This document shows positions 41,561 to 53,961 of a DNA stretch of 64,000 nt, piece by piece. Made by a program: the position numbers and the translations under genes. How positions within the stretch are numbered: position 1 is the stretch's first letter; the number at the start of each line of letters is the position of its first letter. The notes below the pieces were generated by a model. That model searched no databases, had not been told where the DNA came from, and worked only from the letters and a program-made list of their open reading frames with translations. This DNA comes from Castanea sativa (taxonomy: Eukaryota; Streptophyta; Magnoliopsida; Fagales; Fagaceae), in NCBI RefSeq assembly GCF_040712315.1, contig NC_134018.1:14404835-14468834 (forward strand), written 5' to 3'.

Positions 41561-43452
41561 TTACGTCCTTGGATTTGTCTGGAGAAGAGAATTCTTAACA
41601 GCAATGCGAAGTTTAATACGACTGAAATCCACTCTGGGGAAATGTTCAATCGTGTCCATACGAAAGTCTTCAAACCTAGCAACATAGCTCCTATCCAAAA
41701 GATCAGTGAACTCGCTAGATGCCTTGAACTCCCTAATAGCTGCTTCTCTAGTTTCTCCTAGAAGAGTGCAAAGCTCTTTGCTTCTCTTTTGGAGATGGTC
41801 AAGACGAGTGTCCTTCTCAACCGCATCTGCTTTTAACTCTTTGATGAGGTTCTTTAGCTCCTTTACCTCATCCTCTAGCTTAACCCTCACTTTAGCTCGA
41901 CGATTAGATTCCTTTTCCATTTCGCGAATCTTCACCTCAAGCCTAACCCTTTGCTTGTCCATTTCATAAGCTTGTCTAGATGCCACCATAAACTTAGTCA
42001 TAGCCTGTATAAGAAGAAATGGATGTGAGACAAGTGGATGAGTATATTAATTTATGAATGGTTAAAGTCGAGAAAAAGTACCTTGAAGAGATTATGAACT
42101 GTAGAATGCTCAAACTCCTTCACAGACATGTCATAGCATATGGCAATGTCCTCCTCAGACACAACTTGTTGAAATATCTCCCAAGCAAGGCCTTCACTTC
42201 TGAGAAGAGTCATGGGGCTGCCACTGGGAGGTTTGGACGGGGTGGCTTCAAGAGGGTTAGATGAATAGGATGGCTATTTGGTAGGAGCAGGAGGGATGAC
42301 AAAGCCAGTCTTGAAGATCCTAGATTTGGACGACCCATGCCTTGACTTCTTATGGCCTCGGTGACTAGGAAGACTCTCCTTGTCTATCGTCTTGGAAAGA
42401 GCCTTCCTTTTCTCCATGCCAATTGGATGAGGCTGGGAGTGGGTTTCCTCCTCCTGGGTAGCTTCTTTGTTTGCCAAACCCTTCCCTTTGTTCTCTATCA
42501 TGGTTGCCATTCCTACAAGAAGAAAGATGTGTTAGAGTTTAGATGAAGTAAACAATTAGGATGCAATGTAAGTAATTCACGTCTACGCATGGTAAGCTCC
42601 TGAGCAAGTGCCTCCTCAGTTGGTTCAGGTTCAAGCCTTAAAGTAGTTAGGGAGGAAATGGGTCCCTGCCTACCTCAATAGGGTTTTCTACCTAGAACCC
42701 TAAGACGAAGAAAAACTCCGTCTTCCATCTCCTATCAAATGTGGGGAGGGACTTGACCAATCTACAGTTTGAACCCCTAGCAGAAAACTGGTAAAAGCTT
42801 AAGGATTGACTGATTTATGAGAGTTTGTAACAATATATAAACTTGTCCACAGTGAAAGGACGGTTCCCATAAAAAATCTCCCTCCACAAAACTTGCATGG
42901 ATATGATAAGCCTTCATGCATTGGGGTTGAGCTAGTTAATGCCTATGCCTAGCCTATGGAGTATTTCCCTGGCAAAGGCATTAAGAGGAAACCTAAGCCC
43001 CCCCATAAGATAAGCCTCGTATATACCTACCCAAAAATGAGGATTATAGCGCCATTCACCATAGACGGCCAAACGAAGGTTAAGGTCGTCAGGGATCTGG
43101 TACCAAGTCCTAAGGGAATTAAGTTTTTTCTCATTTTTCCTAGAAGGGATGCCTACAACGCAACAATATAAAGTCACCTCCTCACTTGATAAGGTAGACG
43201 AGGGGTCACCGGTGGATGTACTAGCAAGTGACCCAGAGGCCATTCTAATCCTCATCTTTTCTTGGAAGACTTCTAGGGGAACTCCAGGAACCCTAGACAA
43301 GTATTGCTCGTCAATGGTGTTCCCCCACTACTACTGCTACTATTGCTACTGCTATAACTACTACTGCTACCACTAGAGCTACTCTGTTCATGATACTCGT
43401 CTATCTCCCTCTTGTCACTATCACTAGACGAAGACACTATAATCTCAGACAT
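41561..43452 (-). pseudogene. Spliced antisense gene of the gypsy element (putative gypsy-type transposon domain), decayed
   Basis: Runs against the host element between pol and the 3' LTR. From 43452 it starts MSEIIVSSSSD and a Ser-rich stretch. After a frame change it reads LSRVPGVP, then LRTWYQIPDDL, YEAYLMGGLRFPLNAFA and REILHRLGIGIN. This resembles the plant 'putative gypsy-type transposon' domain. Further exons include a Lys-rich segment (42510-42274) with an in-frame stop. An intron at 42081-42005 (aag|gtac...acag|gct) joins to a coiled-coil C-terminus rich in Lys/Glu (42004-41561). An upstream acceptor at about 42514 is also plausible. Tat-lineage elements are known to carry antisense ORFs in this position; function unknown. 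Confidence 0.7.
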
Positions 43453-44601
43453 TTTGAAAAAGCTCTAAAGAAAAACCTAAAGATGAGAAGAAGAGGATAC
43501 TTAGCTCTAAACGAGGATGACTAAGGACGAAGAAAACTCCTAGATGAGGCGTTGGACAACAAAGGTCAGAGGAGAAAATATGAGAAATGTAAGAGGGTAG
43601 GAGAGGAATTCCACTATTTATAGGTGACACACCTGGATACTGAAACGACGTAAACCTATCAGAGCGTGCCACGCGACACTTTTCTTGAAGAATGAAGCGA
43701 TGCGACAAACAAGCCTCGAGATCACACAACATGTCAACATCCTTGGGTCATCCCTTTAACATTCCTTTAATAAATAATTAATACTTGAAGAAACAATGAT
43801 GACGTGGAGACACAAGGACAAGGGGGCAATTGATAGGGACTCAAGTTAAGAATGTTCGTCCATGGTGATCGTCCACAGCCACCACATCCATAACTTGTCA
43901 TATCCAGAAGTCTTAAGAAGAGAAGAACAACAATGGCATGTGTAGGAATAATGCGTGTCCCTTTATAATAAGACCTTCTAATTCCAAGTTAGTTGTCCAT
44001 AGCACAAAGGCATGGACGACCAGATAACACTTGGGGAATTCTACAAGAACTTCTCATAAAGCTCCCTATGATCTGACCATAATGTGCTACTCTTAAAACG
44101 TGGAGGGGATTCCCCCGTAATCCACTCCACGTACCCCATTTTCCCATTTTCTCCATTAATTACTCACATCACCCATGATGGTGGCAGATCTGAACAAGTA
44201 GACCCACTTCAAACTCTCTATAAAAGGAGCAAGTCCCATTCACCTGAGGTAAGTTCTACCATTCCTTTTTTTCCCATCCTTGTGTTTTAGAGAGAAAACT
44301 GACTTAATCGTCGAAGGGTCGTTGGCCTGGTTACACCGGTCACCCTTGACAATTCTTTCTTTCTTTTCAGGACCAACAACCATTACCATAGTCCGAAGTA
44401 TTTCAGCTTACTAATTTTCGTGCATCATCACATTCTTTTTAGGCAAAAATACAAAACTCACCCCTAAGTTTCACTTGAATTCATTTCAATCATCTAATTT
44501 TACTTTCGTTCAATTGAGTCCTCTAAGTTTCAAAATTTTCCAATTAAGGCTTCCCATCCACTTTTGTTAACTACTTGCTGTTATGTTTTTAATTGAAAAG
44601 G

Positions 44602-45187
44602 GTAAATTAAACTCAATTTCCTTGAAGTATGAGAGAATGACACTCACTCCTAAACTTAAAAGGAAAAAACACTCTCCTCCATTGAGGTTTGAAGAAAATG
44701 ACATCCCCCATTCCATTAATATTAGTAACGAAATATTTCAAATTTTTAACATATTCTTTTTACCGAAGTTTAACCATGGTTAGTAAAAAGAGTATTCACA
44801 TAAAAAAAATAGAAATGAAAAGAGCATTTTATAAAACATATTGCTCAAGCGGATTTTTTAGTTACACCTTACTAACTGATATTATTTAAGTTTGCGGATT
44901 CTTGAATTTTTTAATTACACCTCTCACCAACACTTCGCATCAAAATTTATGAGATAAACATGGAGGGTAATTTTGGGTTTAGTAAAACTTTTAAGGATAA
45001 GTGGAGGGTAATTTTGAAATTAGCCCTTAACCAAAGGGTAGATTAAGATGCAACATTTTTAACTTTAATTTAACAAAGTTTGGTCAAATGAATGTTAAAG
45101 GGGGAAAGTGTTTTTTCCTTTCCGGTTTGGGAAGAGTGTCATTTTCTTAAACCTCAAGGGAGAGGAGTGTAATTTGATCAAAAATAT
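44602..45187. repeat. Foldback element inside the long-TIR element
   Basis: Arms of about 85-95 bp (44602-44684 and 45092-45187) are inverted copies, sharing aaaggaaaaaacact and gaatgacact-type motifs. The centre is AT-rich and non-coding. Confidence 0.65.
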
Positions 45188-45238
45188 TTAACTTAAAAAA
45201 ACCAAAAAAATAAAAAATAAAATAAAAAAGGGGGAAAG

Positions 45239-46270
45239 TGTTAGGACATATGTGTTTCGCTTGTTAAGAACATATGTCATTCATTTATGTAATTAGCTAA
45301 TCCTTTGACAAAACGCACTTTACTTGTAATTGGGTAGATTTAGGATGAGTTTTATACTTCAAGAAACTGTGTTTCAAGATCAAGTGTTGAAGTCATCAAG
45401 TCTATCTAAGGAACAAGATGAAAAGTGCAAGATCATTAAAACTCGACAGCTAGCTCGACAGCTAGCATGTGTCGAGGTTTAAAGAGCTGTTCCAGGCCTG
45501 TGGCTCGACAGCTTCTCGACAGCATCTCGATACCTCTATCTGTCGAGGCTTAAGAAAAATAGATTCTAAGTTCTCTTTTGATTCCAATCCGTGGATGTGT
45601 CTTTGGACCTTCTTTTCTCCTAACCCTAGGCATATAAAAGGATTATTTTAAGGGACGTAAAAGTACGCAAGTTGCACAAGTATTGAGAAATCTTTGTTCA
45701 TGCAAATTGTGACTTGAGACAAAATTCTTGCTCTAGTTCATCTCTCTTGTGAAGAAGTTGTTCTGTCCTTGCACCGTAGGGTTTTGTAACTAAGTATCTT
45801 CTTGATCTTCATCATGTGGATGAATTGAAGAACTTTGTAGCCAACAATCTTCTCTAGTTGGTGATTGAAGTCGCGTACTGGGATCCGCGCAATTGGTTAG
45901 TCATGTACTTGGAAGTTGTGCATTGAAAGGAGAAATTGTTACTACAAAACAAGTTCAATTGGGTATTGGGGTAAGGGTTCAACTGTAGGTTGGTAAGGTA
46001 CTTGGGATTCATTTACTTGTAGTCGCTGCTTGTGATAATAGTGGAATTTCAGGAGTGGTGACCCTAAAATCACCTGGTGGAATTTTTGCCGTGTAGGTTT
46101 TTCCCATTTGTAAATAAATCACCGTGTCATTTATTTTCCACTGCATACTTTAGTTTATTGGTGATTTGTTTGTGCTACCACGCGTTTGCATGTTAATTTG
46201 ATTAATTAATAACTTGGCTAATTAATCAACTTAATTCATCACAAGGGGTCAATACATTTTTGGCCTATCA
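45239..46270 (+). mobile_element. Solo LTR (1032 bp), TSD GAAAG
   Basis: Starts tgttaggacatat and ends ggcctatca, with identical gaaag on both sides (45234-45238, 46271-46275). It is a relative of the copia LTR at 39489 (shared gctaatcctttgacaaaac and ttgatcttcat blocks) and of the split LTR at 56227-58688. Confidence 0.93.
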
Positions 46271-46275
46271 GAAAG

Positions 46276-46985
46276 AAGTGATCTTGTTCCCCAGATTGGC
46301 GTGAATCTCCCTCTTTTCCTTAGCCCTATTTGAAACTCAAACTTTAGTCATCAACGCCCTCACCACCTCCCCCTCAAACCTCTAATGGCCTAAATTCAAA
46401 GAATGTATTTTACTCAACACAACATCTGCAACCTACAATCAATGATTTCCCTATGAAAAACATATTTGATTACTCAGGCTTTCAATCAAAGCACGTTTAG
46501 ATTCACATAGATCCTATAACCTAGGTAGCATCCTTAAAAAATCAATAGCAGGCCATGCCTTCAAGGGAGAAATAATATAATCTTACATTTGTTAACAAAA
46601 AATTGGAACAACACATACAACACCATACTAATCTTAAATATGTTCATTGATCAAAACTTGAAAAAAAAATCCCACCAAAAAATTCCTGTTACAAAAATAA
46701 AAAAAATAGAGAGAGAGACAGGGAGGGAGGCCTATGAGTATGAGGAATTAAAAATGGGTTGGTGGCCAACTCCTTGGTTTGGTTTACGGGGGCAATGAGG
46801 GGATTGAGGACTATGGTTTGAGTTTGAAGTGGGGCTGAGGAAGAGGTGGAGATATAAGAAAATGTTGAAGGTGAAGAAGAAGGATGTTTATTGGTTTGGG
46901 TTACCAATCATGTTTCTTCATCATGTCGATCTGGGAAACTAGATCTGTTCCTTTTTTTTTTCAAAAAATTATTTTTATTAAAAAA
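46276..46985. other. Interior of the long-TIR element, no gene seen
   Basis: Low-complexity and CT-rich patches only. Short frames near 46590-46907 on both strands are not supported by any domain. Confidence 0.45.
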
Positions 46986-47209
46986 AGTTGAACAGTTTTA
47001 TGGCAAGAAGTGGATGGAAACTTTAATTGAACAAATTTGAAACTTAGAGTACTCAATTGAATGAAAAGTAAAGTTGAAGGACTAAAATGAATTCAAATGA
47101 AACTTAAAGGGTGAATTTTGCATTTTTGTCTTCCTTTCAATCCAAAAAATTTGTGTTCATTTTGAAGGACCAAATGTCTATTTCCAATAAAATATGTTTC
47201 ACTTAGACG

Positions 47210-47547
47210 TTTCTTACTGTGTAAAAGATATCAATTGACACATTATCATCAACATTTTAAATTTGAGCATATTGAAACTTTGTTGTTTTTGAGGAGCTTT
47301 TGACCTGCACTCAACCCTGATACAGATTTATTGACACAAACTAATTTTGACATATTGTCATAATTTGTGGAAAAGAAATTTCTTATCATGGAAAAGATAT
47401 TGATTGACACATTATCATCAACATTTCAAATTTGAGCATATTGAAACTTTATTGTTTTTGAGGAGCTTTTGACCTGCATTCAACCCTAATTCAGTTTTAT
47501 TGACACAAACTAATTCTGACATATTGTCATAAGTTTCCTAACATATC
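47210..47547. repeat. 170-bp tandem duplication in the SRLK-3 3' flank
   Basis: 47210-47379 and 47380-47547 are near-identical (tgacacattatcatcaac, gaggagcttttgacctgca in both). The homologous SRLK-2 flank (about 25610-25790) has one copy, so the duplication followed the gene duplication. Confidence 0.85.
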
Positions 47548-48381
47548 TTAACCCTAATGAATTTGATAATTTAATATCTCGACAACATAAAGCAATAAGA
47601 AAAAAACTAATTTGATCATGATTGCTTGCTTACATGCCAACAGATGACCTGTCGATATTTTAATCCTTACCACTTTTCTCCAAGCTTGGTAATTATTAGC
47701 TTTTAGACAACCGTTTTTAGGGTGAGAAATTTTCGAATGAGAACTTGAAGTCTCATTAAAACTACTTTTTCTTTGTTAAAGAAACTAGTTAAATAGACTA
47801 TAAGTAGCCTCAAACCTTTTTGTTATTGAAGAAGCTATTTTAAGCCTTTAGCGAATAAATAAGATTGATATGTTACATACCTGGGAAATACAAATATGTT
47901 TAACTTACAAAATGTACAATAGAAATATTTTATTTTTGAGAAACACAACAGAAATATAGTTATTAGATATGCAATAATGAAATTAATATGTTTACCAAAG
48001 AAAAAATAATGAAATTAATATGACCATTTGGCTATCGAGCCTCTAATAGTGTAACAGTAATTTCATTGGTTGAGGGTGATTGGTTCTCGCTCGATGAAGG
48101 CGATTTTTCCCTATAAAATAAGTAGGCTCTTTAGGTTCAGGTAATAAACTCTCACCGTGCAACATCATGACCACATATGACATGTTAGGCCGATCCTCAG
48201 GATGTTGTTGCAAACATAAGAAACTAATGTGGAGGCAACATACAATTTCCAATTGGATGCAAGAGTCCTCTAAGCAAGTATCAATGAGTTCTAAAGGTTT
48301 GCCTTCTTTCCATAATTTCCATGCCTAAAAAATTTAAAAATTTCTTGTTATTATCTATATCATTATTTGTGAAATGGAGAG

Positions 48382-49136
48382 TGTGTGGGGCAAAAGGATC
48401 CTGGTGGGAACGTGGGCCTTTTGGGCCTTGTTAAGGGAGGCCGACCTGACTCTGGGGTTAGAGATTGTTGGTGCTATGGGTCGGCCTATACGCCGAGGAT
48501 CCGAGGATCCAGCCGAGGATGGTTTTCCCCTCGGACTGACATTAAAGAGCCTGAGACTTCATGGTAAAGGTTAGGGAATGACACGGTCAAGACCAATGGT
48601 TAAAGGGAGAGAACCCTTGAATGTCCTAGAAGCGCTGATGTTGGAAGAATATCAGAGGTAAAGGCTGCTACCTCCACATTAAAGACCCTGCACCTACCAC
48701 CCTGGCCGCATTAATGAGGAAGTGACACTTAAACAGTGGAAGGGAAACTTCTAGTTACTGTTCAAAGGCACTAAGAAAAGAAATATCTAGGCTAAGGGGG
48801 GAATTGGGGGCAACACGTGGATAAAGTATTAAAAAGAGGAGTATTTAAGGAGGGACCTAGGACAGAAACGGGACGGAACTTTTTGTAACCTAAAAAGAAA
48901 AAGAAAAAGAGAGAGAGATATATAATATAAGAACAGCTCTCGGCTTACGTCCGAGGAGGCCTATTTACATTACTCCTTTTTGTTTCCAAGTACTTGCAAT
49001 CTTTAGTTTGTCATTTCATCCTCATACACTTCTAACCTGGGTTTCAAGCTCACACTCTACAAATTCATATTGTTTAAGGCTCATTGGGCCTGAGCCCATA
49101 ACTGTTCTTGGGTCCAGGTGCAATTGTGCACTTACA
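48382..49136 (+). mobile_element. Solo LTR (755 bp) in SRLK-3 intron 6, TSD GAGAG
   Basis: Starts tgtgtggggc, ends gcacttaca, with exact gagag duplications (48377-48381, 49137-49141). Same family and orientation as the LTR at 10740-11540. Absent from the homologous SRLK-2 intron (26790-26865). Confidence 0.93.
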
Positions 49137-49835
49137 GAGAGTCTACTGTTTTGAGAACTCACATATTTGACAAGGTTTAGACCATGGCTTGGATGGAAAG
49201 ACCCTCGATTTTTCTTTCCACTTAATATCTCTAACAACAATATTCCAAAGCTAAATACATCAGATTTGACTGAAAATAGACCATCAATGGCATATTCAGG
49301 TGCCATGTAACCACTGCAAAATATTATTAACATTGAAACTCTTTGATTAGGAAAAAAACTTGATAATAGAGAATGTTAAGAATACTTACTAAGTTCCAAC
49401 CACTCTATTTGTATTTCCTTCAGTCTGATCTCCATCGAAGATTCTAGCCATACCGAAGTCAGAAATTTTTGGGTTCATCTTATTATCAAGTAAAATGTTA
49501 CTTGCTTTAAGATCTCTATGTACAATCCTCAATCTAGAATCTTCATGAAGATAGAGAAGCCCCCTCGCAATCCCACAAATAATGTCGAAGCGCATAGACC
49601 AATCCAAAACTCTAGCTCTTATTTGATCTGGCAAGTTTCTCATTCATTTTAATACTAAGTCCAACATAAACAATAAAACAAGAAATTGGAATTTATTTAA
49701 ATAAGAATAAACAATGGACAAATTTTTCCTCCAAATTGGGTTAGGAAAATGTCCTCCACTTGTATTAATTTACATAATTCATTAAATAATTTGAACAAGG
49801 CATATGACTATTAAGTAGATTATGTGACTAAAAAG

Positions 49836-50231
49836 CAAGGGAGTCCATCTCGTACCAGAGGATGTACTGGTTTGATCAGTGGAACGATATATTTCGGTAC
49901 CGGACAATACCAGAGTACTGTTTCGGGTTTACCGTTATTATATATATATGTATGTATGTATGTGTGTGTGTGTGTGTGTATTACCTCAATTCAGAACAAG
50001 TTATTCATGGTTTTAGACTTTAACATCAATTAAAAGAAAGAAAAAACACAAATTTTTTTTTCCTGTATTGGCCGGTATTGCTCGAAATCGGCCGGTATGG
50101 CTGGTACATGGCTGGTACGGCCGGTATTTAAATCGGTACGAAACGTTGACGTTTCGATAGTGGTATATGTATTGGTACGGTACATACCGGCCGGTATGGT
50201 CGGTACCAGTACGGTATCGACTACCTTACCG
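49836..50231. mobile_element. MITE (396 bp) with ccggta tracts in SRLK-3 intron 4
   Basis: Duplicated taaaaag flanks it (49829-49835, 50232-50238). The ends caagggagtccat.tcgtac and the reverse complement of gtac.gtatcgactacctt are imperfect inverted repeats. The interior has many ggccggta/taccgg motifs and a TATG/TG microsatellite (49939-49979). The SRLK-2 intron has the empty site gtgactaaaagtacaca near 27493-27509. Confidence 0.85.
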
Positions 50232-51248
50232 TAAAAAGTACACAAGGGTACTTTTTTATGTTGACACATAGTAGATTGAGAAAATTTTCTCTAAATTGGT
50301 TTAGAGAAACTCAGTCCTAAAAAAAAAAAAAAATTTTGGCAAAAATTATTAAGTTTTAAAGAAGTTCAAACCAAAAATGAAGAAGTCTAAGCTTCCGTTG
50401 GGCATGTATTCATAGATTAGCATGCTCTCCTGTCCTCCAATGCAATAACCCAAAAGTCTAACAAGATTACGATGTTGTAATTTGGCAATCAACGTAACTT
50501 CAGTTTTAAACTCATTCAATCCTTGCATAGAACTATGTGAAAGCCTTTTCACAACAATTTCTTGCCCATCTGTTAGTGTACCCTGAAAATTTTCATATAT
50601 TAGTAGATTTTATTGATATCAAATATGATAAGAACTGCTTTTTCTATGGTCTAGTATTTATAAATCATTTTGTAGATTTACCTTGTATACGAGTCCAAAA
50701 CCCCCTTCACCGAGCTTTTTATTGCTTGAAAAGTTGTTAGTGGCAGTGGCTATGGTAGCTAGGTTGAAGAATGGGACCTCTAAGTCTTCACTTTGCCCTT
50801 CAATGTTTTGTTCTATCATCACATTGTTCTCCATTTTGTCTGATAAGAGCAAGAAGGTCTTCACATTATATAGAAGAACTAAAATTTGACAACTATTAAA
50901 TTCTTTTTAGACCTATCAATTAATTGTACAGCGGAATTAACCTTTTATTTCAAATTAAATCAATTATATGATCCAAAATTTTGAATATTAAGGACCAACA
51001 AACAACAGGTCGCTAAGCCTTATTGCAGAATAATAAAAGTGATAAAAGATGAGACACTCGATATAATACTGAAGTGGAAAATTGATGGAGATCTCACAAA
51101 AAGGGTAAAACACTATATGGAAAATGTTTCATATGGGTAAACTATTTTAACTAAGGAAATCAATTACCAAAGGAGTTTTACAATTTTGATAAAAACCGTT
51201 ATACCTATATTATACAGTCTTAGGAGATAACTCACTATTATGACCAAA

Positions 51249-53961
51249 ACTGGTTTAGAACTTTGAACTTATTCTTCTATGAATCCCTTCACGAATGACA
51301 TGTCTGCTTAAACAAACTAGAAACTTTGGCACACTTTAATGTGCTTCCTTGAAGATTTGATCTAAAGTGAACTCACTGGAAGAGAGGCTTTGAGGTTTCA
51401 AAACTTAGGGTCACAATCCTTTTATAGGACTAGAAGGATTTTCTCATGAGATCTCATGGGATGAAAGACATGGGTTTTCAATTTAAAGGTGCGTTTGGTT
51501 GGGTGAAATCAGGGAGGATGGAAAACAGGGAAGAGAAAATATGAGAAGAAAAAAAAAGGTTTCTTGGTTTCTTTGGTTGGAGTGGAAAATTGACGAGATT
51601 TTGGTAGAGTTTTGGTCTTTTCTCCCTAGGACCTCCAAAATCTTTTTTCCCCAATTTGGGGTGATTTTAGGAGAGAAAATGGGGAGGAGAGTGGTTAATG
51701 AGAAAAGGCAAAATCTGCCCTCACTCTGCTATGTCAGTGTGCTCAACGTTGTTCTTATTCCTTTTTTCCTTTTTCTTTTATAATCAAATCGTGGTTTTTT
51801 GTTTCCTTTTCTTTTTTGAATCAATGGTGGGTTTTTTTGTAGTTGTTAATAACCTTTGGTCCTCAGCCTCGACGATGAGCTTGGCACACGTCAATCAAGA
51901 GTAGTTAAAAAGTTCACAATAGTTTGGAAGTAATCACAACTCAAAAGTGCTCAAATTGCTTTGAAAGTGTTGTTGAAAAATGATCTTTGTTCACTATTTT
52001 AATAATAACTTTTGATCCACAAAAGTTTTGAGGGAAGTTTGTTTCGTTGAAAGTTAGACATCCTAGGCTTCAATTTGGACATAAATTTGCATGATTTGGA
52101 TTTATATTAAGTGAGTTATGACTGTTTGAAGTTTGGCCATCAGTGTTGTCAAGAATTAAGGTTTTGGAAAGCATAAGTATGCATATGATTAATGGTGCGT
52201 ACGCACCCTCAACCCTACACACGTACCTTTGTTCCTAGACCTCTAAAACTTCAATTTTAAGGCCCAAAATATTATTCATTGATGTGGGTTAGCCCCTAGA
52301 CCCTTGGGAATGTTCAAAGACCTCTAAAAAGCTCCAAAAACTCTGGTTTTAACGTTTAAATACTTAGCTTATGTCTCCAATCAAAACCCTAGCTAAAGAG
52401 AGTTTATTTTTTCCCGTCATCTTTTCTAAAACCTTAATTCTTTTTTTTTTAAAAAAAAAAAAAAAAATTTAAATCACACAGATCTTAGCACGTTTTTTAA
52501 TGATAAAAAAAACCTCTTTTTAGTTAGTTCTAAAGTAAAAAGTTTGTTTTCTAATTTTTTTCAAAACCTTTTTCTAAAGAAATTGTTATTGAGTTGCGAT
52601 TACTAATTTCTATTGTTTTCTCTTTAATTATCTTGTTATCTCAATCTAATCTCAGTATTGTAGACATTGAAGGGTCGGTTTAAAAACCTCAAACGGTTGT
52701 AATTCTTTTGACATGTATTAATTTGATTTTGGGCTATCTATAATCTGTTTTGGTTGTTCTTCATTCATTATTTTAGTTTTATGTAAAGATTGACATGATT
52801 ATTTATTTAATGTAGTTTAGTATACTTGTTTGATTTGTTACATGTTTATTTATTTATGTTGATTCTTTGTTTCATTATCTTTATGTTAGTTTAGTGTTTA
52901 GGGTTTCTAACATGCTTCTTCATTTCTCTATATTAATATCTTTGTTAACATAAAAATGTGATTTTTACTGTTTATGTGCTGAGTATGCATACATATACTT
53001 GATTATGCACGCGCATGTTTTCGAATATGCATACGCATGATTAAGTATGCATATGCACCCTAAACCTAAAGTTAGGCAGATTTCTTGTTTTATTTTAATT
53101 AATTATTATTTACATGTTTTTCTAATATATTTGAATTTGAATTCTCTGTTTTAGGTTAATTATTTATGTTTATTTGCTTTTCATATTTTATTTGGTCAAT
53201 CTTGCCATGTTGGGTTTAATTTGATATTTTTCCTGTTGTGTTTAATTAATTGTTAGTTATCCATATTAGAATTTGATTTTGGTTTTAGTGTGTTTTCTTT
53301 TTTGTTATTGTGTGATATTTAATATGTTGTGTGTGTGTTATTTTGTTAAGTGCATGATGTATGTTTAGCTTAAGGATTAGGGCTCTCTTAATAAACCCTT
53401 TAATTAAATATGGCTTAACAACACATAATGGAGGCCAATCCATAAGCTGAGTGGTCTTGGGTGCTTAACACCTTCCTAAGCCATACCCAAACTCCGAACC
53501 CATAATTTGGTATGCATATCTATGCATGTAAGTGAGTAGCCTAAAAGGCTTAATTTGGTTCCTAGACCTAAATTAGGTGGCTACTCTATTTTCACCTTCC
53601 ACTTGTCCACTCCAGGCTGAGGCGTACTTCCTACAAGGAAACCACTCATTGTGGGCGCTTGCACCCGCACCCGCACCCGCACCCACACCCTCAAACCAAA
53701 AAATATGGGAGAATTAAAATCTCTTTTATATTTGCACTTTTCCATTCTTTCCACATTTTCTATCCCCTGTTCAAACCAACCCTTAAAGTGCTGACTTTCT
53801 TCCTCTCTAAAAGTTATTTCTTTTCGGCTCTCTAACATCAGACCCATTTTAGGTGTTTACATGTAGGGTTAGAATTCTAAAATTGCTTTCTTTTTGCATC
53901 TTAAACATCAAAATTCTTTTAATAAGCTTATGCAAATTTTCTTTCTTAAGCATGATTTTAT
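51249..53961. mobile_element. Unclassified 2.7-kb insertion in SRLK-3 intron 2
   Basis: Alignment with SRLK-2 intron 2 breaks here. The flanks attatgaccaaa (51237-51248) and attaagatcaaa (53962-53973) look like a 12-bp duplication with two mismatches. No LTR pair, RT or transposase was recognised. A MITE-like start (gtgcgtttggttggg) lies near 51489, and a gcaccc repeat (53661-53690) near the far end sits in sequence that resembles gypsy LTR tails. It could be a composite of several insertions. Confidence 0.55.

Larger units (their letters stand above)
33855..44430 (+). mobile_element. Ty3/gypsy retrotransposon (10.6 kb) with nested insertions, TSD CATTC
   Basis: LTRs at 33855-34458 (604 bp) and 43831-44430 (600 bp) both run from tgat.gggact to tgcatcat(c/t)a. 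The target duplication cattc is exact (33850-33854, 44431-44435). After the 5' LTR, ttggcattgtctgtgg resembles a decayed ttggcgcc.gtctgtgg PBS. A polypurine tract (aggacaagggggcaat) precedes the 3' LTR. The body holds gag and a piece of integrase (38282-40560), an antisense spliced gene (41561-43452), a nested copia element (about 34483-38271) and a copia solo LTR (39489-40476). Protease, RT and RNase H are absent. The antisense gene suggests the Tat lineage. Confidence 0.92.
44442..47130. mobile_element. Long-TIR (Mutator-like) element carrying a solo LTR
   Basis: 44442-44590 and 46989-47130 are inverted copies over about 140 bp with moderate divergence, starting g(g/a)caaaaat.caaaa.tcaccc. 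Flanks ttcttttta (44433-44441) and ttcctttca (47131-47139) match at 7 of 9, as for a Mutator 9-bp TSD. A foldback (44602-45187) and a solo LTR (45239-46270) sit inside. No transposase was recognised. Confidence 0.65.

Noticed and set aside
53581..53847. 88-codon minus-strand frame
   Set aside because: Includes the gcaccc repeat and lies in an insertion without a recognisable protein.
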